Shown here one piece after another: positions 17,150 to 26,121 of a stretch of 64,000 nt of DNA. The DNA lies in the NCBI RefSeq assembly GCF_947496995.1, contig NZ_CANMFD010000001.1:1608692-1672691 (forward strand). The letters run 5' to 3'. The position numbers and the translations under genes are program-made. Below the pieces are notes generated by a model that did not search any database, was not told where the DNA came from, and was given only the letters and a program-made list of their open reading frames with translations. The stretch is from an uncultured Roseibium sp. GTDB taxonomy: Bacteria; Pseudomonadota; Alphaproteobacteria; Rhizobiales; Stappiaceae. Position 1 is the first letter of the stretch; every line of letters starts with the position of its first letter.

Positions 17150-17659
17150 CTACCGCCGTTTCCCGAAAGTCGGTTTGCCGGTGCTGGCCGGGCGGGCGCG
17201 TTGCACCGGTTGTCCAGTCTGTTGCGGTTTCTCGGCGGCAATCTTGCGGGCAAAGAAACTGTCGAGGCTTTCCGTGCGCTCGTCGACCTCGGTCTTCAAG
17301 GCGTCCTCGGAGGTTTTCAGCACTTGGGCGCGTTGCTTGGAAGTGTGGCGTTTTTCGCTGACGAACTGCACGCCGCAACGCAGGCCGTCTTCCCAGCGGC
17401 GCTCGCAGGTGACTTCGTAATCCTCCAGGTCGATCTGCAGGTCGAATTCCTTCGGCAGTAGAAACGCCTGTTCGAATTCCAGCATCGCACCGCCATCGGA
17501 CAGGTTGCGCACCGTGCACGGTATGGAACGCAGGCCGCTCTGGAAAATCATTCGTCCCTTCTTGAAGACGCGCGCCCGCCGCTCGCGCGGCAGCAAATCG
17601 CTGTCGTCTGCGTCCGCATGGTTGGGCTGCGGTTCTGGCTTGGCGTCCGACATGGTCAT
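17150..17659 (-). CDS. PilZ domain protein
   Basis: A 169-residue soluble protein with a single PilZ domain, which binds cyclic di-GMP. The binding signature is visible as an arginine-rich motif (RERRARVFKKG, near residues 25-35) and the later NLSDGGAML (D/N-x-S-x-x-G). The C-terminal 70 residues are charged and probably disordered. Two in-frame ATGs (17659 and 17653) lie close together; either may be used. The same window encodes a GGDEF-EAL protein that could make or remove the ligand. No flagellar or pilus genes are adjacent, so the target is unknown. Confidence 0.9.
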   Translation of the reverse strand: MTMSDAKPEPQPNHADADDSDLLPRERRARVFKKGRMIFQSGLRSIPCTVRNLSDGGAMLEFEQAFLLPKEFDLQIDLEDYEVTCERRWEDGLRCGVQFVSEKRHTSKQRAQVLKTSEDALKTEVDERTESLDSFFARKIAAEKPQQTGQPVQRARPASTGKPTFGKRR

Positions 17660-17955
17660 CTCACATCTCTTGGTTACGCACGAAGGTTTTTACCGTCTGT
17701 CAGCTATCTTATCAGCAAATGCCTTGCCAATCCGTGAATTTTCAGGCTGTCCCGAGCTCATGCGCCTGCGGTTGCCTTGAGTGCGGGAACAAAACCCCCT
17801 AAGGCGGTCCTCCGGGAGTGGAAGCTTTTTCTTTTCGGCCGCATTCGTGGAACGCCATTCCTTGTAATGATACAGTTCTTTCTTTCTATTTGCGGCCAGG
17901 AAAAACGGGCGGAAATTGTGAAAATATTTCGGAATTTGAACGGGTTGAGGCGTTA

Positions 17956-18795
17956 ATGACAAATGATCAGATATCCTTCCTGAACCGCCTTGCGATCCGG
18001 GCCGGCGAGGAAATCCTGAAAATCTACGCCGAACCGTTCGACGTCGAGAACAAGGCCGACGGCTCTCCGGTCACGAAAGCCGACGCCGTGGCGGAGAAAA
18101 TCATCCTGGCGGGGCTGGCTGAAGGCTTTCCGGGGGTGCCTGTTGTCGCCGAGGAAGCGGTCGAGGCAGGACATCTGCCGGCCGTCGGAGATCGCTATTT
18201 TCTCGTCGATCCGCTCGACGGCACCAAGGAATTTCTCAAGAAGAACGGCGAATTCACGGTCAATATCGCCTTGATCGATCACGGCAAGCCGGTCTACGGC
18301 GTCGTATCGGCCCCGGCGCTTGGCGAAATTTTCTGGGGCGGCACCCTCGAAGGTGACGCTGCCGCCGGCCAGGCATTCTCCGGCCGGATTGAAGGCGGTG
18401 ATATAACCGCCGTCAAGCCCATCAAGGTCAGAACACCGCCGGCGGAAGGCTTGAGTGTGCTCGCCAGCCGGTCGCACATGTCGGACGAGACGGCCGAACT
18501 GATCGGTCGCTTGAAGGTTGCCGAGCAGCTGTCGGTCGGATCGTCGCTGAAATTGTGCTGGGTCGCGGCCGGCAGGGCGGATCTTTATCCGCGCCTTGCG
18601 CCGACCATGCAGTGGGACATTGCCGCGGGAGACGCGGTGGTGCGTGCGGCAGGCGGCGCCGTCGTCCTGGCCGAAACCCATGAGGACTTCGCCTATCGCG
18701 TGCCGCAAGGGGCCCGAAAGGACGACCTGCGCAACGCGCATTTCATTGCCGTCAGCTCACGCGAGCTGCTGCCGGCTCTGGCATCTGCCGCCTGA
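17956..18795 (+). CDS. cysQ: 3'(2'),5'-bisphosphate nucleotidase CysQ
   Basis: A 279-residue member of the inositol-monophosphatase superfamily. The metal-binding motif is seen as DPLDGTKEFL (residues about 86-95) with the upstream VVAEEAV glutamate pair, and the second motif is WDIAAGDAVVRAAGG. The enzyme hydrolyses 3'-phosphoadenosine 5'-phosphate (PAP), a by-product of PAPS use, to AMP. GAGG lies five bases before ATG 17956; longer upstream starts exist but lack such a site. It stands directly before cysD and cysNC on the same strand (73-base gap), the arrangement expected for a sulfate activation operon. Confidence 0.93.
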   Translation: MTNDQISFLNRLAIRAGEEILKIYAEPFDVENKADGSPVTKADAVAEKIILAGLAEGFPGVPVVAEEAVEAGHLPAVGDRYFLVDPLDGTKEFLKKNGEFTVNIALIDHGKPVYGVVSAPALGEIFWGGTLEGDAAAGQAFSGRIEGGDITAVKPIKVRTPPAEGLSVLASRSHMSDETAELIGRLKVAEQLSVGSSLKLCWVAAGRADLYPRLAPTMQWDIAAGDAVVRAAGGAVVLAETHEDFAYRVPQGARKDDLRNAHFIAVSSRELLPALASAA

Positions 18796-18868
18796 GACAC
18801 CGCACGCGAACCACTTTCGGACAGACGAGTGTTGAGCCGGACCGCCGGCACGAACGGAAAAAGCGAAC

Positions 18869-19798
18869 ATGAACATGCAATCTCACGGCGTCACGCCCGA
18901 GCGCCTCAGCAACCTGAAGCGGCTTGAGGCGGAAAGCATCCACATCATCCGCGAGGTGGCGGCGGAGTTCTCCAACCCGGTGATGCTGTATTCCATCGGC
19001 AAGGACAGCGGCGTCATGCTGCATCTGGCCATGAAGGCGTTCTATCCGTCAAAACCGCCTTTCCCGCTGCTGCATGTGGACACCACCTGGAAGTTCCGCG
19101 AGATGATCCGCTTCCGCGACGACACCGCCAAACGTCTCGGCCTAGACCTGATCGTTCATACCAATCCGGAAGGGCTGGAAAAGAACATCAGCCCGTTCGA
19201 CCATGGCTCCTCGGTTCACACCCGCATCATGAAAACCGAGGCGCTGAAGCAGGCGCTGGACAAATATGGTTTCGACGCGGCCTTCGGCGGCGCGCGCCGG
19301 GACGAGGAGAAGTCCCGCGCCAAGGAACGGGTTTTCTCCTTCCGCAACGCCAATCACGGCTGGGACCCGAAAAACCAGCGTCCGGAATTGTGGAACCTCT
19401 ACAACGCCCGGGTTGCCAAGGGGGAGAGCATCCGCGCCTTTCCGCTGTCCAACTGGACCGAGCTGGACATCTGGCAATACATCCTGACGGAAGACATCCC
19501 GATGGTTCCGCTGTATTTCGCCGCGCCCCGTCCCGTGGTGGAGCGCGACGGCATGCTGATCATGGTCGACGACGAGCGCATGAAGCTGCAGGCCGGTGAA
19601 ACAATTGAGGAGAAGATGGTCCGTTTCCGTACCCTTGGCTGCTATCCGCTGACGGGCGCGATTGAATCCGACGCCGACACGCTGCCCGCCATTGTCCGCG
19701 AAATGCTGATCGCCCGGACCTCCGAACGCCAGGGCCGTCTGATTGACAAGGACGAAAGCGCTTCGATGGAAAAGAAAAAGCGGGAAGGATATTTCTAG
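18869..19798 (+). CDS. cysD: Sulfate adenylyltransferase subunit 2 CysD
   Basis: A 309-residue PP-loop ATP pyrophosphatase that forms APS from sulfate and ATP. The PP-loop reads [11 protein letters not shown] (residues 41-51), and the family's conserved [15 protein letters not shown] segment and the C-terminal KKKREGYF tail are present. The enzyme works only together with the GTPase subunit, which is encoded one base downstream as the CysN half of the fused CysNC protein. Length matches E. coli CysD (302) closely. Confidence 0.97.
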   Translation: MNMQSHGVTPERLSNLKRLEAESIHIIREVAAEFSNPVMLYSIGKDSGVMLHLAMKAFYPSKPPFPLLHVDTTWKFREMIRFRDDTAKRLGLDLIVHTNPEGLEKNISPFDHGSSVHTRIMKTEALKQALDKYGFDAAFGGARRDEEKSRAKERVFSFRNANHGWDPKNQRPELWNLYNARVAKGESIRAFPLSNWTELDIWQYILTEDIPMVPLYFAAPRPVVERDGMLIMVDDERMKLQAGETIEEKMVRFRTLGCYPLTGAIESDADTLPAIVREMLIARTSERQGRLIDKDESASMEKKKREGYF

Positions 19799-19799
19799 G

Positions 19800-21734
19800 A
19801 TGACCATCGCAGATATTCAGGAAACCGCAGAAGCTGCCGTCAACGAATACATCCTCGCCCAGGAAACCAAGGATCAGCTCCGGTTCCTGACGTGCGGTTC
19901 CGTCGATGACGGCAAGTCGACCCTGATCGGCCGCCTGCTGTACGACACCAAGCTGATCTTCGAGGACCAGCTCGCGGCGCTGGAACGCGACTCCAGGAAG
20001 CACGGCACGGTCGGAGAGGATATCGATCTGGCGCTGCTGGTGGACGGGCTGGAAGCCGAGCGGGAACAGGGCATCACGATCGATGTCGCCTATCGGTTCT
20101 TCGCCACCGACAAACGCAAGTTCATCGTTGCCGATACGCCCGGCCACGAGCAGTATACCCGCAACATGGCGACCGGCGCTTCCACGGCCGATCTGGCCGT
20201 GCTGCTTGTCGATGCGCGCAACGGCCTCATGGTGCAGACCCGGCGGCACGCCTTCATCGCCTCGCTGCTGGGAATCCGGCATGTGGTTCTGGCGATCAAC
20301 AAGATCGACCTGGTCGGCTTCTCGCAGGAACGTTTCGAGGAGATCCGCAAGGACTTCGAAAGCTTCGCCAGCGGCTTCGATTTCGAAACCCTGGAAGCGA
20401 TCCCTATGTCCGCGCGCTACGGCGACAACGTCACCGCGAAAAGCGACAAAATGAGCTGGTATTCCGGTCCGACGCTGCTGGAGCATCTGGAAACCGTGGA
20501 GTTCGGCGAGCATGCGCTGGAAGCCCCGTTCCGCTTCCCGGTCCAGTGGGTCAACCGGCCGAATCTCGACTTCCGTGGCTATTCCGGCACCATCGCCAGC
20601 GGCCGGGTGACCGTCGGCGAGGAACTGGTCGTTGCCGGCCCGGCGAAGTCCTCCAGGGTGAAGTCTATTATCGGCCCGGATGGCGAAGTGCCTGAAGCGC
20701 GGGCAGGGGAAGCCATTACCCTCACGCTGGAAGACGAGATCGACATCTCCCGCGGAGATCTGTTGTCCTCTGCGGCGCATCGGCCGGAAGTCGCGGACCA
20801 GTTCGCGGCCCATCTCATCTGGATGTCCGACGAACCGCTGCTGCCGGGCCGCCCGTATATGTTGAAGATCGGAGCCAGAACCGTCACCGCGACCGTTTCG
20901 GAGATCAAGCACAAGATCAACGTCAATACCTTCGAACATATGGCCGGCAAAACCCTGGAACTCAACGAGATCGCCTTCTGCAATTTCTCGCTGTCTTCCG
21001 CCGTGCCCTTCGACCCCTATGAGGCGAACCGCACGACCGGTGCGTTCATCCTGATCGACCGCATATCCAATGCGACCGTCGGTGCGGGCATGGTCTGGTT
21101 CGCCCTGCGCCGGGCGAGCAACATCCACTGGCAGGCGCTGGAAATCGACAAGACGGCGCGCTCCCAGAAGCTCGGCCAGAAGCCTGCCGTTCTCTGGTTC
21201 ACCGGCCTGTCCGGCTCCGGCAAGTCCACCATCGCCTCCATGGTGGAGAAAAAGCTGCATGTCGACGGCCGCCAGACCTATACGCTCGACGGCGACAACG
21301 TCCGCCACGGCCTCAACAAGGACCTCGGCTTCACCGATGCCGACCGGGTGGAGAACATCCGCCGGGTGGGTGAAGTTGCAAAGCTGTTCACCGATGCCGG
21401 CCTGATCACGCTCGTGTCCTTCATTTCCCCCTTCAGGTCGGAGCGAAGGATGGCGCGCGACCTGATGGGCGAGGGCGAGTTCATCGAGGTCTTTGTCGAT
21501 ACGCCCATCGAGGAATGCCGCAGACGCGACCCCAAGGGTCTCTACGCCAAGGCCGACCGGGGCGAGATCAAGAACTTCACCGGCATCGACAGCCCGTATG
21601 AGGCTCCGGAAAACCCGGAAATCCACATCAGGAACGTTGGCCGCGATCCGGAAGAAGTCGCCGAGGAAATCATCACCTATCTGCGGGAGAAAGGCTTCCT
21701 GGCCGGCTTCGCCGAGGATGGCGAAGGCATTTGA
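19800..21734 (+). CDS. cysN: Bifunctional sulfate adenylyltransferase subunit 1 / APS kinase (CysNC)
   Basis: A 644-residue fusion. The first ~440 residues are the GTPase subunit of ATP sulfurylase: P-loop GSVDDGKS (33-40), switch motif [12 protein letters not shown] and specificity motif NKIDLV. The last ~185 residues are APS kinase with P-loop GLSGSGKS (469-476) and the conserved [10 protein letters not shown] segment. It would drive APS formation by GTP hydrolysis and then phosphorylate APS to PAPS. ATG 19800 is one base after the cysD stop, with GGAAGGA about ten bases upstream. The fused form (NodQ-like) is common in rhizobia and relatives. Confidence 0.97.
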   Translation: MTIADIQETAEAAVNEYILAQETKDQLRFLTCGSVDDGKSTLIGRLLYDTKLIFEDQLAALERDSRKHGTVGEDIDLALLVDGLEAEREQGITIDVAYRFFATDKRKFIVADTPGHEQYTRNMATGASTADLAVLLVDARNGLMVQTRRHAFIASLLGIRHVVLAINKIDLVGFSQERFEEIRKDFESFASGFDFETLEAIPMSARYGDNVTAKSDKMSWYSGPTLLEHLETVEFGEHALEAPFRFPVQWVNRPNLDFRGYSGTIASGRVTVGEELVVAGPAKSSRVKSIIGPDGEVPEARAGEAITLTLEDEIDISRGDLLSSAAHRPEVADQFAAHLIWMSDEPLLPGRPYMLKIGARTVTATVSEIKHKINVNTFEHMAGKTLELNEIAFCNFSLSSAVPFDPYEANRTTGAFILIDRISNATVGAGMVWFALRRASNIHWQALEIDKTARSQKLGQKPAVLWFTGLSGSGKSTIASMVEKKLHVDGRQTYTLDGDNVRHGLNKDLGFTDADRVENIRRVGEVAKLFTDAGLITLVSFISPFRSERRMARDLMGEGEFIEVFVDTPIEECRRRDPKGLYAKADRGEIKNFTGIDSPYEAPENPEIHIRNVGRDPEEVAEEIITYLREKGFLAGFAEDGEGI

Positions 21735-21789
21735 CCATCCTGTCTGCGTTCCGCCGAACGCCGGGAGCACGCAATTCTTGCACGTGCTC

Positions 21790-21828
21790 GGTCCCGGTCA
21801 TCAGCTCATCGAGCAGATAACCGGGACC
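21790..21828 (+). terminator. Stem-loop after cysNC
   Basis: GGTCCCGGT (21790-21798) pairs exactly with ACCGGGACC (21820-21828); an inner GCTC/GAGC stem makes the hairpin longer. It begins 56 bases after the cysNC stop. No T-tract follows, so it could be a Rho-independent terminator of poor type, an RNA-stabilising end, or a protein site. The rest of the 300-base gap up to the epimerase gene shows no other feature. Confidence 0.5.
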
Positions 21829-22035
21829 ACGGGTACACCCCGGCACGGCAGTCTGCGTTTACCGCAATGACCTGGGGACCCCGAGGCAAGGGCAGCGGCT
21901 GGCGATCGTGGCGGTGGCCGGGATACGTCATCGGGAGATCGCCGGTGCGGGAAACAATTTCGTCTTAGCCGTTGCCCACGCAGACGAAGCCTTTTAAGAC
22001 CGCTTGCATAATCTGTTTATCGGTTGAGGGGCTTC

Positions 22036-23058
22036 GTGCAGCGAATGAAAACCGTTTTGGTGACCGGGTCGGCGGGATTTATCGGCTATTTTCTCTGCAC
22101 GCGTCTGCTTGAGGACGGCTTCCGGGTGATCGGCCTCGACGCTATGACGGACTATTACGACGTCCGCCTGAAGGAGCGCCGCCAGCAGATGCTGCTGCAG
22201 CACGAGCATTTCAGGGCGGTGAACGACCGGGTCGAGACGGCCGATCTGCTCATGTCGCTGTTCAGCGCCGAAAAACCCGACTTCGTCATCCATCTGGCCG
22301 CCCAGGCAGGCGTGCGCTACTCCATCGAGGCGCCGCGTTCCTATCTGGAAAGCAATATCTGCGGCACGTTCGAGCTGCTGGAGGCTGCCCGAGCGTTTCC
22401 GCCGGAGCACATGCTTCTGGCCTCGACCTCATCGGCCTATGGCGCCAATACCGAAATGCCTTACACGGAGACGGACAAGGCCGACCATCAGATGTCGTTC
22501 TACGCGGCAACCAAGAAGGCGACCGAGAACATGGCGCATTCCTATGCCCATCTCTACGGCTTGCCGGTCACCATGTTCCGTTTCTTCACCGTTTACGGCC
22601 CCTGGGGCCGCCCCGACATGGCGCTGTTCAAGTTCACCAAGGCGATCCTCGAGGGCCGTCCCATCGACGTCTACAATTACGGCGACATGAAACGGGACTT
22701 CACCTATGTGGAGGATCTGGTCGAGGGCATCCGCCTGTTGATGGACGCGGTTCCCGTGCGCCCCGTCGAGGGCGAGGACGTTCCCGAAGGCGACAGCCTG
22801 TCGCCGGTGGCGCCCTGGCGGGTGGTCAACATCGGCAATTCCACCTCTGTTCAGCTGACCGATTACATCGAGGCGATCGAAGCGGCGACGGGACGGAAGG
22901 CGGAGCGCAATCTGATGCCGATGCAGGCCGGTGACGTTCCTGCCACCTGGGCCAATGCGGACCTGTTGCAGCGACTGACCGGATACCGGCCCCGCACCCC
23001 GGTGCAGGAAGGGGTTGCACGGTTCGTCGAATGGTACAGGGACTATTACCGGATCTGA
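22036..23058 (+). CDS. NAD-dependent epimerase, UDP-glucuronate 4-epimerase type
   Basis: An extended short-chain dehydrogenase of about 340 residues. It shows the Rossmann motif VTGSAGFIGYFL, the catalytic SSAYG serine and Y-x-x-x-K (FYAATKK), and the segments MFRFFTVYGPWGRPDMA and GDMKRDFTYVED that are characteristic of UDP-glucuronate 4-epimerases making UDP-galacturonate for surface polysaccharides. GTG 22036 is four bases from GAGGGG; ATG 22045 is the alternative and gives the more usual MKTVLVTG start. It follows the sulfate-activation genes after 300 bases, which is suggestive, but not proof, of a sulfated polysaccharide context. Confidence 0.88.
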   Translation: MQRMKTVLVTGSAGFIGYFLCTRLLEDGFRVIGLDAMTDYYDVRLKERRQQMLLQHEHFRAVNDRVETADLLMSLFSAEKPDFVIHLAAQAGVRYSIEAPRSYLESNICGTFELLEAARAFPPEHMLLASTSSAYGANTEMPYTETDKADHQMSFYAATKKATENMAHSYAHLYGLPVTMFRFFTVYGPWGRPDMALFKFTKAILEGRPIDVYNYGDMKRDFTYVEDLVEGIRLLMDAVPVRPVEGEDVPEGDSLSPVAPWRVVNIGNSTSVQLTDYIEAIEAATGRKAERNLMPMQAGDVPATWANADLLQRLTGYRPRTPVQEGVARFVEWYRDYYRI

Positions 23059-23080
23059 ACATCCAGCCCCTGTATGGGGC

Positions 23081-23557
23081 TCAGGTGGTCCCGGGTGGGG
23101 ACTGGCAGACGTCGACCCATTCGGCGCCGGTTATGTCCGCCATACGTTCCGGCGCGATCCTTACAGCTGCGTTGGTCGCTCCGGCCGCGGGTATGACGAT
23201 GTCGTAGGCTTTCAGGGAACCGTCGCAATAGACGGGCAGAGGCGCGGCAAGGCCGAAGGGGCAGACGCCACCGACAGGGTGACCCGTCAGGGCTTCGACC
23301 TCTTCCAGTGCGAGCATTTTCACCTTTCCGCCGAAGGCCGCTTTCGCCTTCTTGTTGTCCAGCCGTGCGTCTCCTGCGGTAACCAGCAGAAAGATCCTCT
23401 CCTTGACCTGCAGCGACAGTGTCTTGGCGATCTGACCGGGCGCCACACCGTGGGCCAGTGCGGCCAGGTCGACGGTGGCACTGCTGTGCTCCGTCACGAT
23501 CACTTCGAGCTCGGGTGCTGCGCTGGCAAGATGGTTGCGGACGCTTTCAAGGCTCAT
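23081..23557 (-). CDS. YbaK/EbsC-type aminoacyl-tRNA deacylase
   Basis: A 158-residue single-domain protein of the YbaK/ProX superfamily, which hydrolyses mischarged aminoacyl-tRNAs (typically Cys- or Ala-tRNAPro) in trans. The conserved TLSLQVKERIFLLVTAGDARLD strand-helix region with its catalytic lysine neighbourhood (DNKKAK) and the GGVCPFGL motif are visible. It converges with the epimerase gene at 23 bases. Which tRNA it edits cannot be told from the sequence. Confidence 0.9.
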   Translation of the reverse strand: MSLESVRNHLASAAPELEVIVTEHSSATVDLAALAHGVAPGQIAKTLSLQVKERIFLLVTAGDARLDNKKAKAAFGGKVKMLALEEVEALTGHPVGGVCPFGLAAPLPVYCDGSLKAYDIVIPAAGATNAAVRIAPERMADITGAEWVDVCQSPPGTT

Positions 23558-23792
23558 GCTGGGCTGTCTTTCCTGCTGTCTCGATAGGAAAATTCAGGAA
23601 AACTGCCGTACCCCGGCAGCCGAAAATACCTGAATCACTTGTGCATATTATCAAATTCGGCATGATGGGAGTTAAGATTGCATTCATAGTGATCTTAAGC
23701 AGGTGTTAACCCTTGCCTCTTAAACGCTATAGTAGGCGGATCGGGAACTTTTCCCGTATATCCGCGTTGTTGTCATTTAAGGGAACTTCGTA

Positions 23793-23981
23793 ATGGCAAG
23801 GGCCGTGACAGCCGCTCGTGAAGTCTGCCGGCCCGATCTGGATGAGGACAATCGGTCCATGCAGACGCGGCAACAGGACGAGACGGCGCATGTCCCGCTG
23901 ATGGTGGCGAAAAACCTCCTCTTCTGGGGTTCCATCGCGCTGAGCATCTACGCCCTTTACGCGCTCGCCGCCGCCCTCTGA
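23793..23981 (+). CDS. Small single-pass membrane protein
   Basis: A 62-residue protein of unknown function: a charged N-terminal half (about 36 residues) followed by one membrane helix, NLLFWGSIALSIYALYALAA. GGGAA lies seven bases before the ATG, and a 235-base AT-rich gap upstream leaves room for its own promoter. Such small proteins often act as modulators of larger membrane complexes, but nothing here points to a partner. Confidence 0.65.
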   Translation: MARAVTAAREVCRPDLDEDNRSMQTRQQDETAHVPLMVAKNLLFWGSIALSIYALYALAAAL

Positions 23982-24050
23982 CACCGCGCGATCAGACGAT
24001 CCCGGACACGACCTCTCTCCACTTTGACAGCTGCAGGCCCTCTCGGGGAC

Positions 24051-25211
24051 TTATCTGTCCGCCTCAAGGCGGGCGACGCCGAAATGGTTGTCCGGCCGGA
24101 ATGTTGCCGGAAGAGAGTGGGCCGGATCCCGCCCGGTTATGTCCGCAACCAGACAATCAGCGACCAGATGGGCAATTCCGAAAGAAATCTTGAACCCGCC
24201 CGTTGCCGCATAGAGGGTGTCGAAGCCCGGCAGCCGGCCGATGAGCGGGTCGCGCTTGTGACAGCGCGGGCGGATCCCGGCCCACTGCGAAATGACTGCG
24301 CGTCCGGCCAACTGCGGGCAGAAGGTGGTCGCACGTCGCAACAGTTCGTTGGAGCGCTCGGGCGAGGGGGTGTTGTCCGTGAACTCCCGGTCCGATGTGC
24401 TGCCGATCGCGACCGTACCGTCGTCATGGGGCACCACATAAAGCCCGTCACAGTAGATCGCCGGTTTGCCGGCAAGGTCCGCGCCTTCCAGAAGCAGCGC
24501 CTGGCCTTTTTCGCCGCGCCCGATCCTCTCCCCGGTCAGCGTCTCGATCAGGTCGAAGGCCTGGAAGCCTCCGCTGATGACAAGGCCTCCGGCCGCGACC
24601 GGCCCGGCACCACCTGACAGCAACACCCGGCCGGCCGCTTCGTCGAACCCGGTCACCTCCGCCCCCTCGATCAAGGTACCGTTGCGGCGGACATAGGCGG
24701 CGAGGGCGGCAAGGTATGCGCGCGGGGAAATGCGGGCCGCCAGGGTCTCGTAGACGATGCCGAAAGGGGCCGCCTCCGGCGCCAGCCAGTCCGAACGGCT
24801 TCCAGCCGCTTCCACCTGATAGGAAAAACCGGTCTCTTCGGGATGCCAGCGCAATTTGCTCTCTTCCGCGCGTTCCAGATGATGCTCGAGCTTGTCCCGG
24901 GTGGTCAGCGGCAGAATACGGCCGCAGCGGCGGTAGCCGCAGGCAAGGCCGGTTTCGGCTTCCAGTTGCCCGATATGCGCTTCAAGACCTGAAAGCGCCT
25001 GAAACTGAAACTCCTTCTTCGGGTTCCAGCGCGCCGGCATATGCGGCATCAGCGCACCGAGCAGCCCGCCGCTTGATCCTGCCCCAACCCGGTCGGCTTC
25101 CAGCACAACCACCTTGAGCCCGGCCCTGATCGCCGCATGGGCAACGGACAGGCCGAAAATACCGGCCCCGGCAATGGCGACGTCGAACGGTCCGTCGGAG
25201 GTCTGCGCCAT
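24051..25211 (-). CDS. FAD-dependent oxidoreductase, DAO family (probable MnmC2-like part)
   Basis: A 386-residue D-amino-acid-oxidase-type flavoprotein. The FAD motif is GAGIFGLSVAHAAIRAG near residue 14, and a second signature, GYRRCGRILPL, and a C-terminal KISFGIAHLVAD region are seen. It is divergent from an MnmD methyltransferase gene 129 bases away. In enterobacteria these two activities are fused in MnmC, where the oxidase half converts cmnm5U34 of tRNA to nm5U34. The arrangement suggests that here the same step is made by separate proteins, but the oxidase could instead act on a free amine such as glycine. Confidence 0.75.
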   Translation of the reverse strand: MAQTSDGPFDVAIAGAGIFGLSVAHAAIRAGLKVVVLEADRVGAGSSGGLLGALMPHMPARWNPKKEFQFQALSGLEAHIGQLEAETGLACGYRRCGRILPLTTRDKLEHHLERAEESKLRWHPEETGFSYQVEAAGSRSDWLAPEAAPFGIVYETLAARISPRAYLAALAAYVRRNGTLIEGAEVTGFDEAAGRVLLSGGAGPVAAGGLVISGGFQAFDLIETLTGERIGRGEKGQALLLEGADLAGKPAIYCDGLYVVPHDDGTVAIGSTSDREFTDNTPSPERSNELLRRATTFCPQLAGRAVISQWAGIRPRCHKRDPLIGRLPGFDTLYAATGGFKISFGIAHLVADCLVADITGRDPAHSLPATFRPDNHFGVARLEADR

Positions 25212-25340
25212 GTCCGGGCGGCTCCTTGTCGATTGATTGTTCAGATTGGCTCTCTTATGAGAGCAGGACGGTCAAGGCAAAGGCTTTTGCAAGACAGTCT
25301 GAATGTTTGCCCTTTCTCGAAACAGGCAGAAACAGGAACG

Positions 25341-26078
25341 ATGACCATCAAGGCTCCGGATCTGGAATGGCTCGACGGCGACGTGCCCAGGGCGCAGGGC
25401 TTCGACGACACCTATTTTTCCAGAGCCGGCGGGCTGGAGGAAACCCGTCACGTTTTCCTGAAAGGCAACGGGTTGCCCGGGCGCTTGCATGGCCGCGACA
25501 CCTTCACGATTGCAGAATTCGGTTTCGGCACCGGGCTCAATTTTCTGACCACGCTCGTGGCCCTGCGAAATGTGCCGGACGCGCCCGCGCTCACGTTCCT
25601 GTCCTTCGAGCTTTACCCGATGACGGCCGACCAGCTTCGCCGGGCGCTCGGCGCTTTTCCTGAATTGTCAGAGCTTGCGCAGGACCTCATTGCCGTCTGG
25701 AACCCGGAGCCCGGCTGGAACCGGCTGAATGTTGCCGGTGCGCGGCTGCTGATCGGAATTGGCGATGCGCGCGAGCTGATCGCGGAGATCCGATTGCAGG
25801 GACCAGAGAGCGGAACCGAGGAGGGCGGCATCGCACCTGTGGACGCCTGGTATCTCGACGGATTCAGCCCTGCAAAAAATCCGGGCCTCTGGGATGCGGA
25901 CCTGCTGAAGGCGGCCGCTCGCCTGACCGGGCCTGGCGGCACGCTGGCGACCTATACCGCTGCCGGCTGGGTCCGGCGCAATCTCCAGGCAGCCGGTTTC
26001 ACGATTGAAAAGACCGGCGGGTTTGCCGGAAAACGGGAGATGGTTGTCGGGCACAAGCCTGACACCGAAGAAGATTGA
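25341..26078 (+). CDS. mnmD: tRNA (mnm5s2U34)-methyltransferase MnmD
   Basis: A 245-residue stand-alone version of the methyltransferase half of MnmC. The N-terminus LEWLDGDVPRAQGFDDTYFSRAGGLEETRHVFL is typical, as are the SAM motif FGFGTGLNFL (residues about 58-67) and the acidic DAWYLDGFSPAKNPGLW motif. It methylates nm5(s2)U34 in the wobble position of some tRNAs. AGGAA precedes ATG 25341 closely; longer upstream starts run into the divergent promoter region. The gene is divergent from the FAD-oxidoreductase, which would deliver its substrate. Confidence 0.9.
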   Translation: MTIKAPDLEWLDGDVPRAQGFDDTYFSRAGGLEETRHVFLKGNGLPGRLHGRDTFTIAEFGFGTGLNFLTTLVALRNVPDAPALTFLSFELYPMTADQLRRALGAFPELSELAQDLIAVWNPEPGWNRLNVAGARLLIGIGDARELIAEIRLQGPESGTEEGGIAPVDAWYLDGFSPAKNPGLWDADLLKAAARLTGPGGTLATYTAAGWVRRNLQAAGFTIEKTGGFAGKREMVVGHKPDTEED

Positions 26079-26121
26079 TCGGGGTCTGACAGACAGGGCG
26101 TTTTTGTCGCCGTCGGCGGTG

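Noticed and set aside
19560..21770. Long minus-strand open frame opposite cysNC
   Set aside because: Antisense to a clear gene; no domain and skewed composition.
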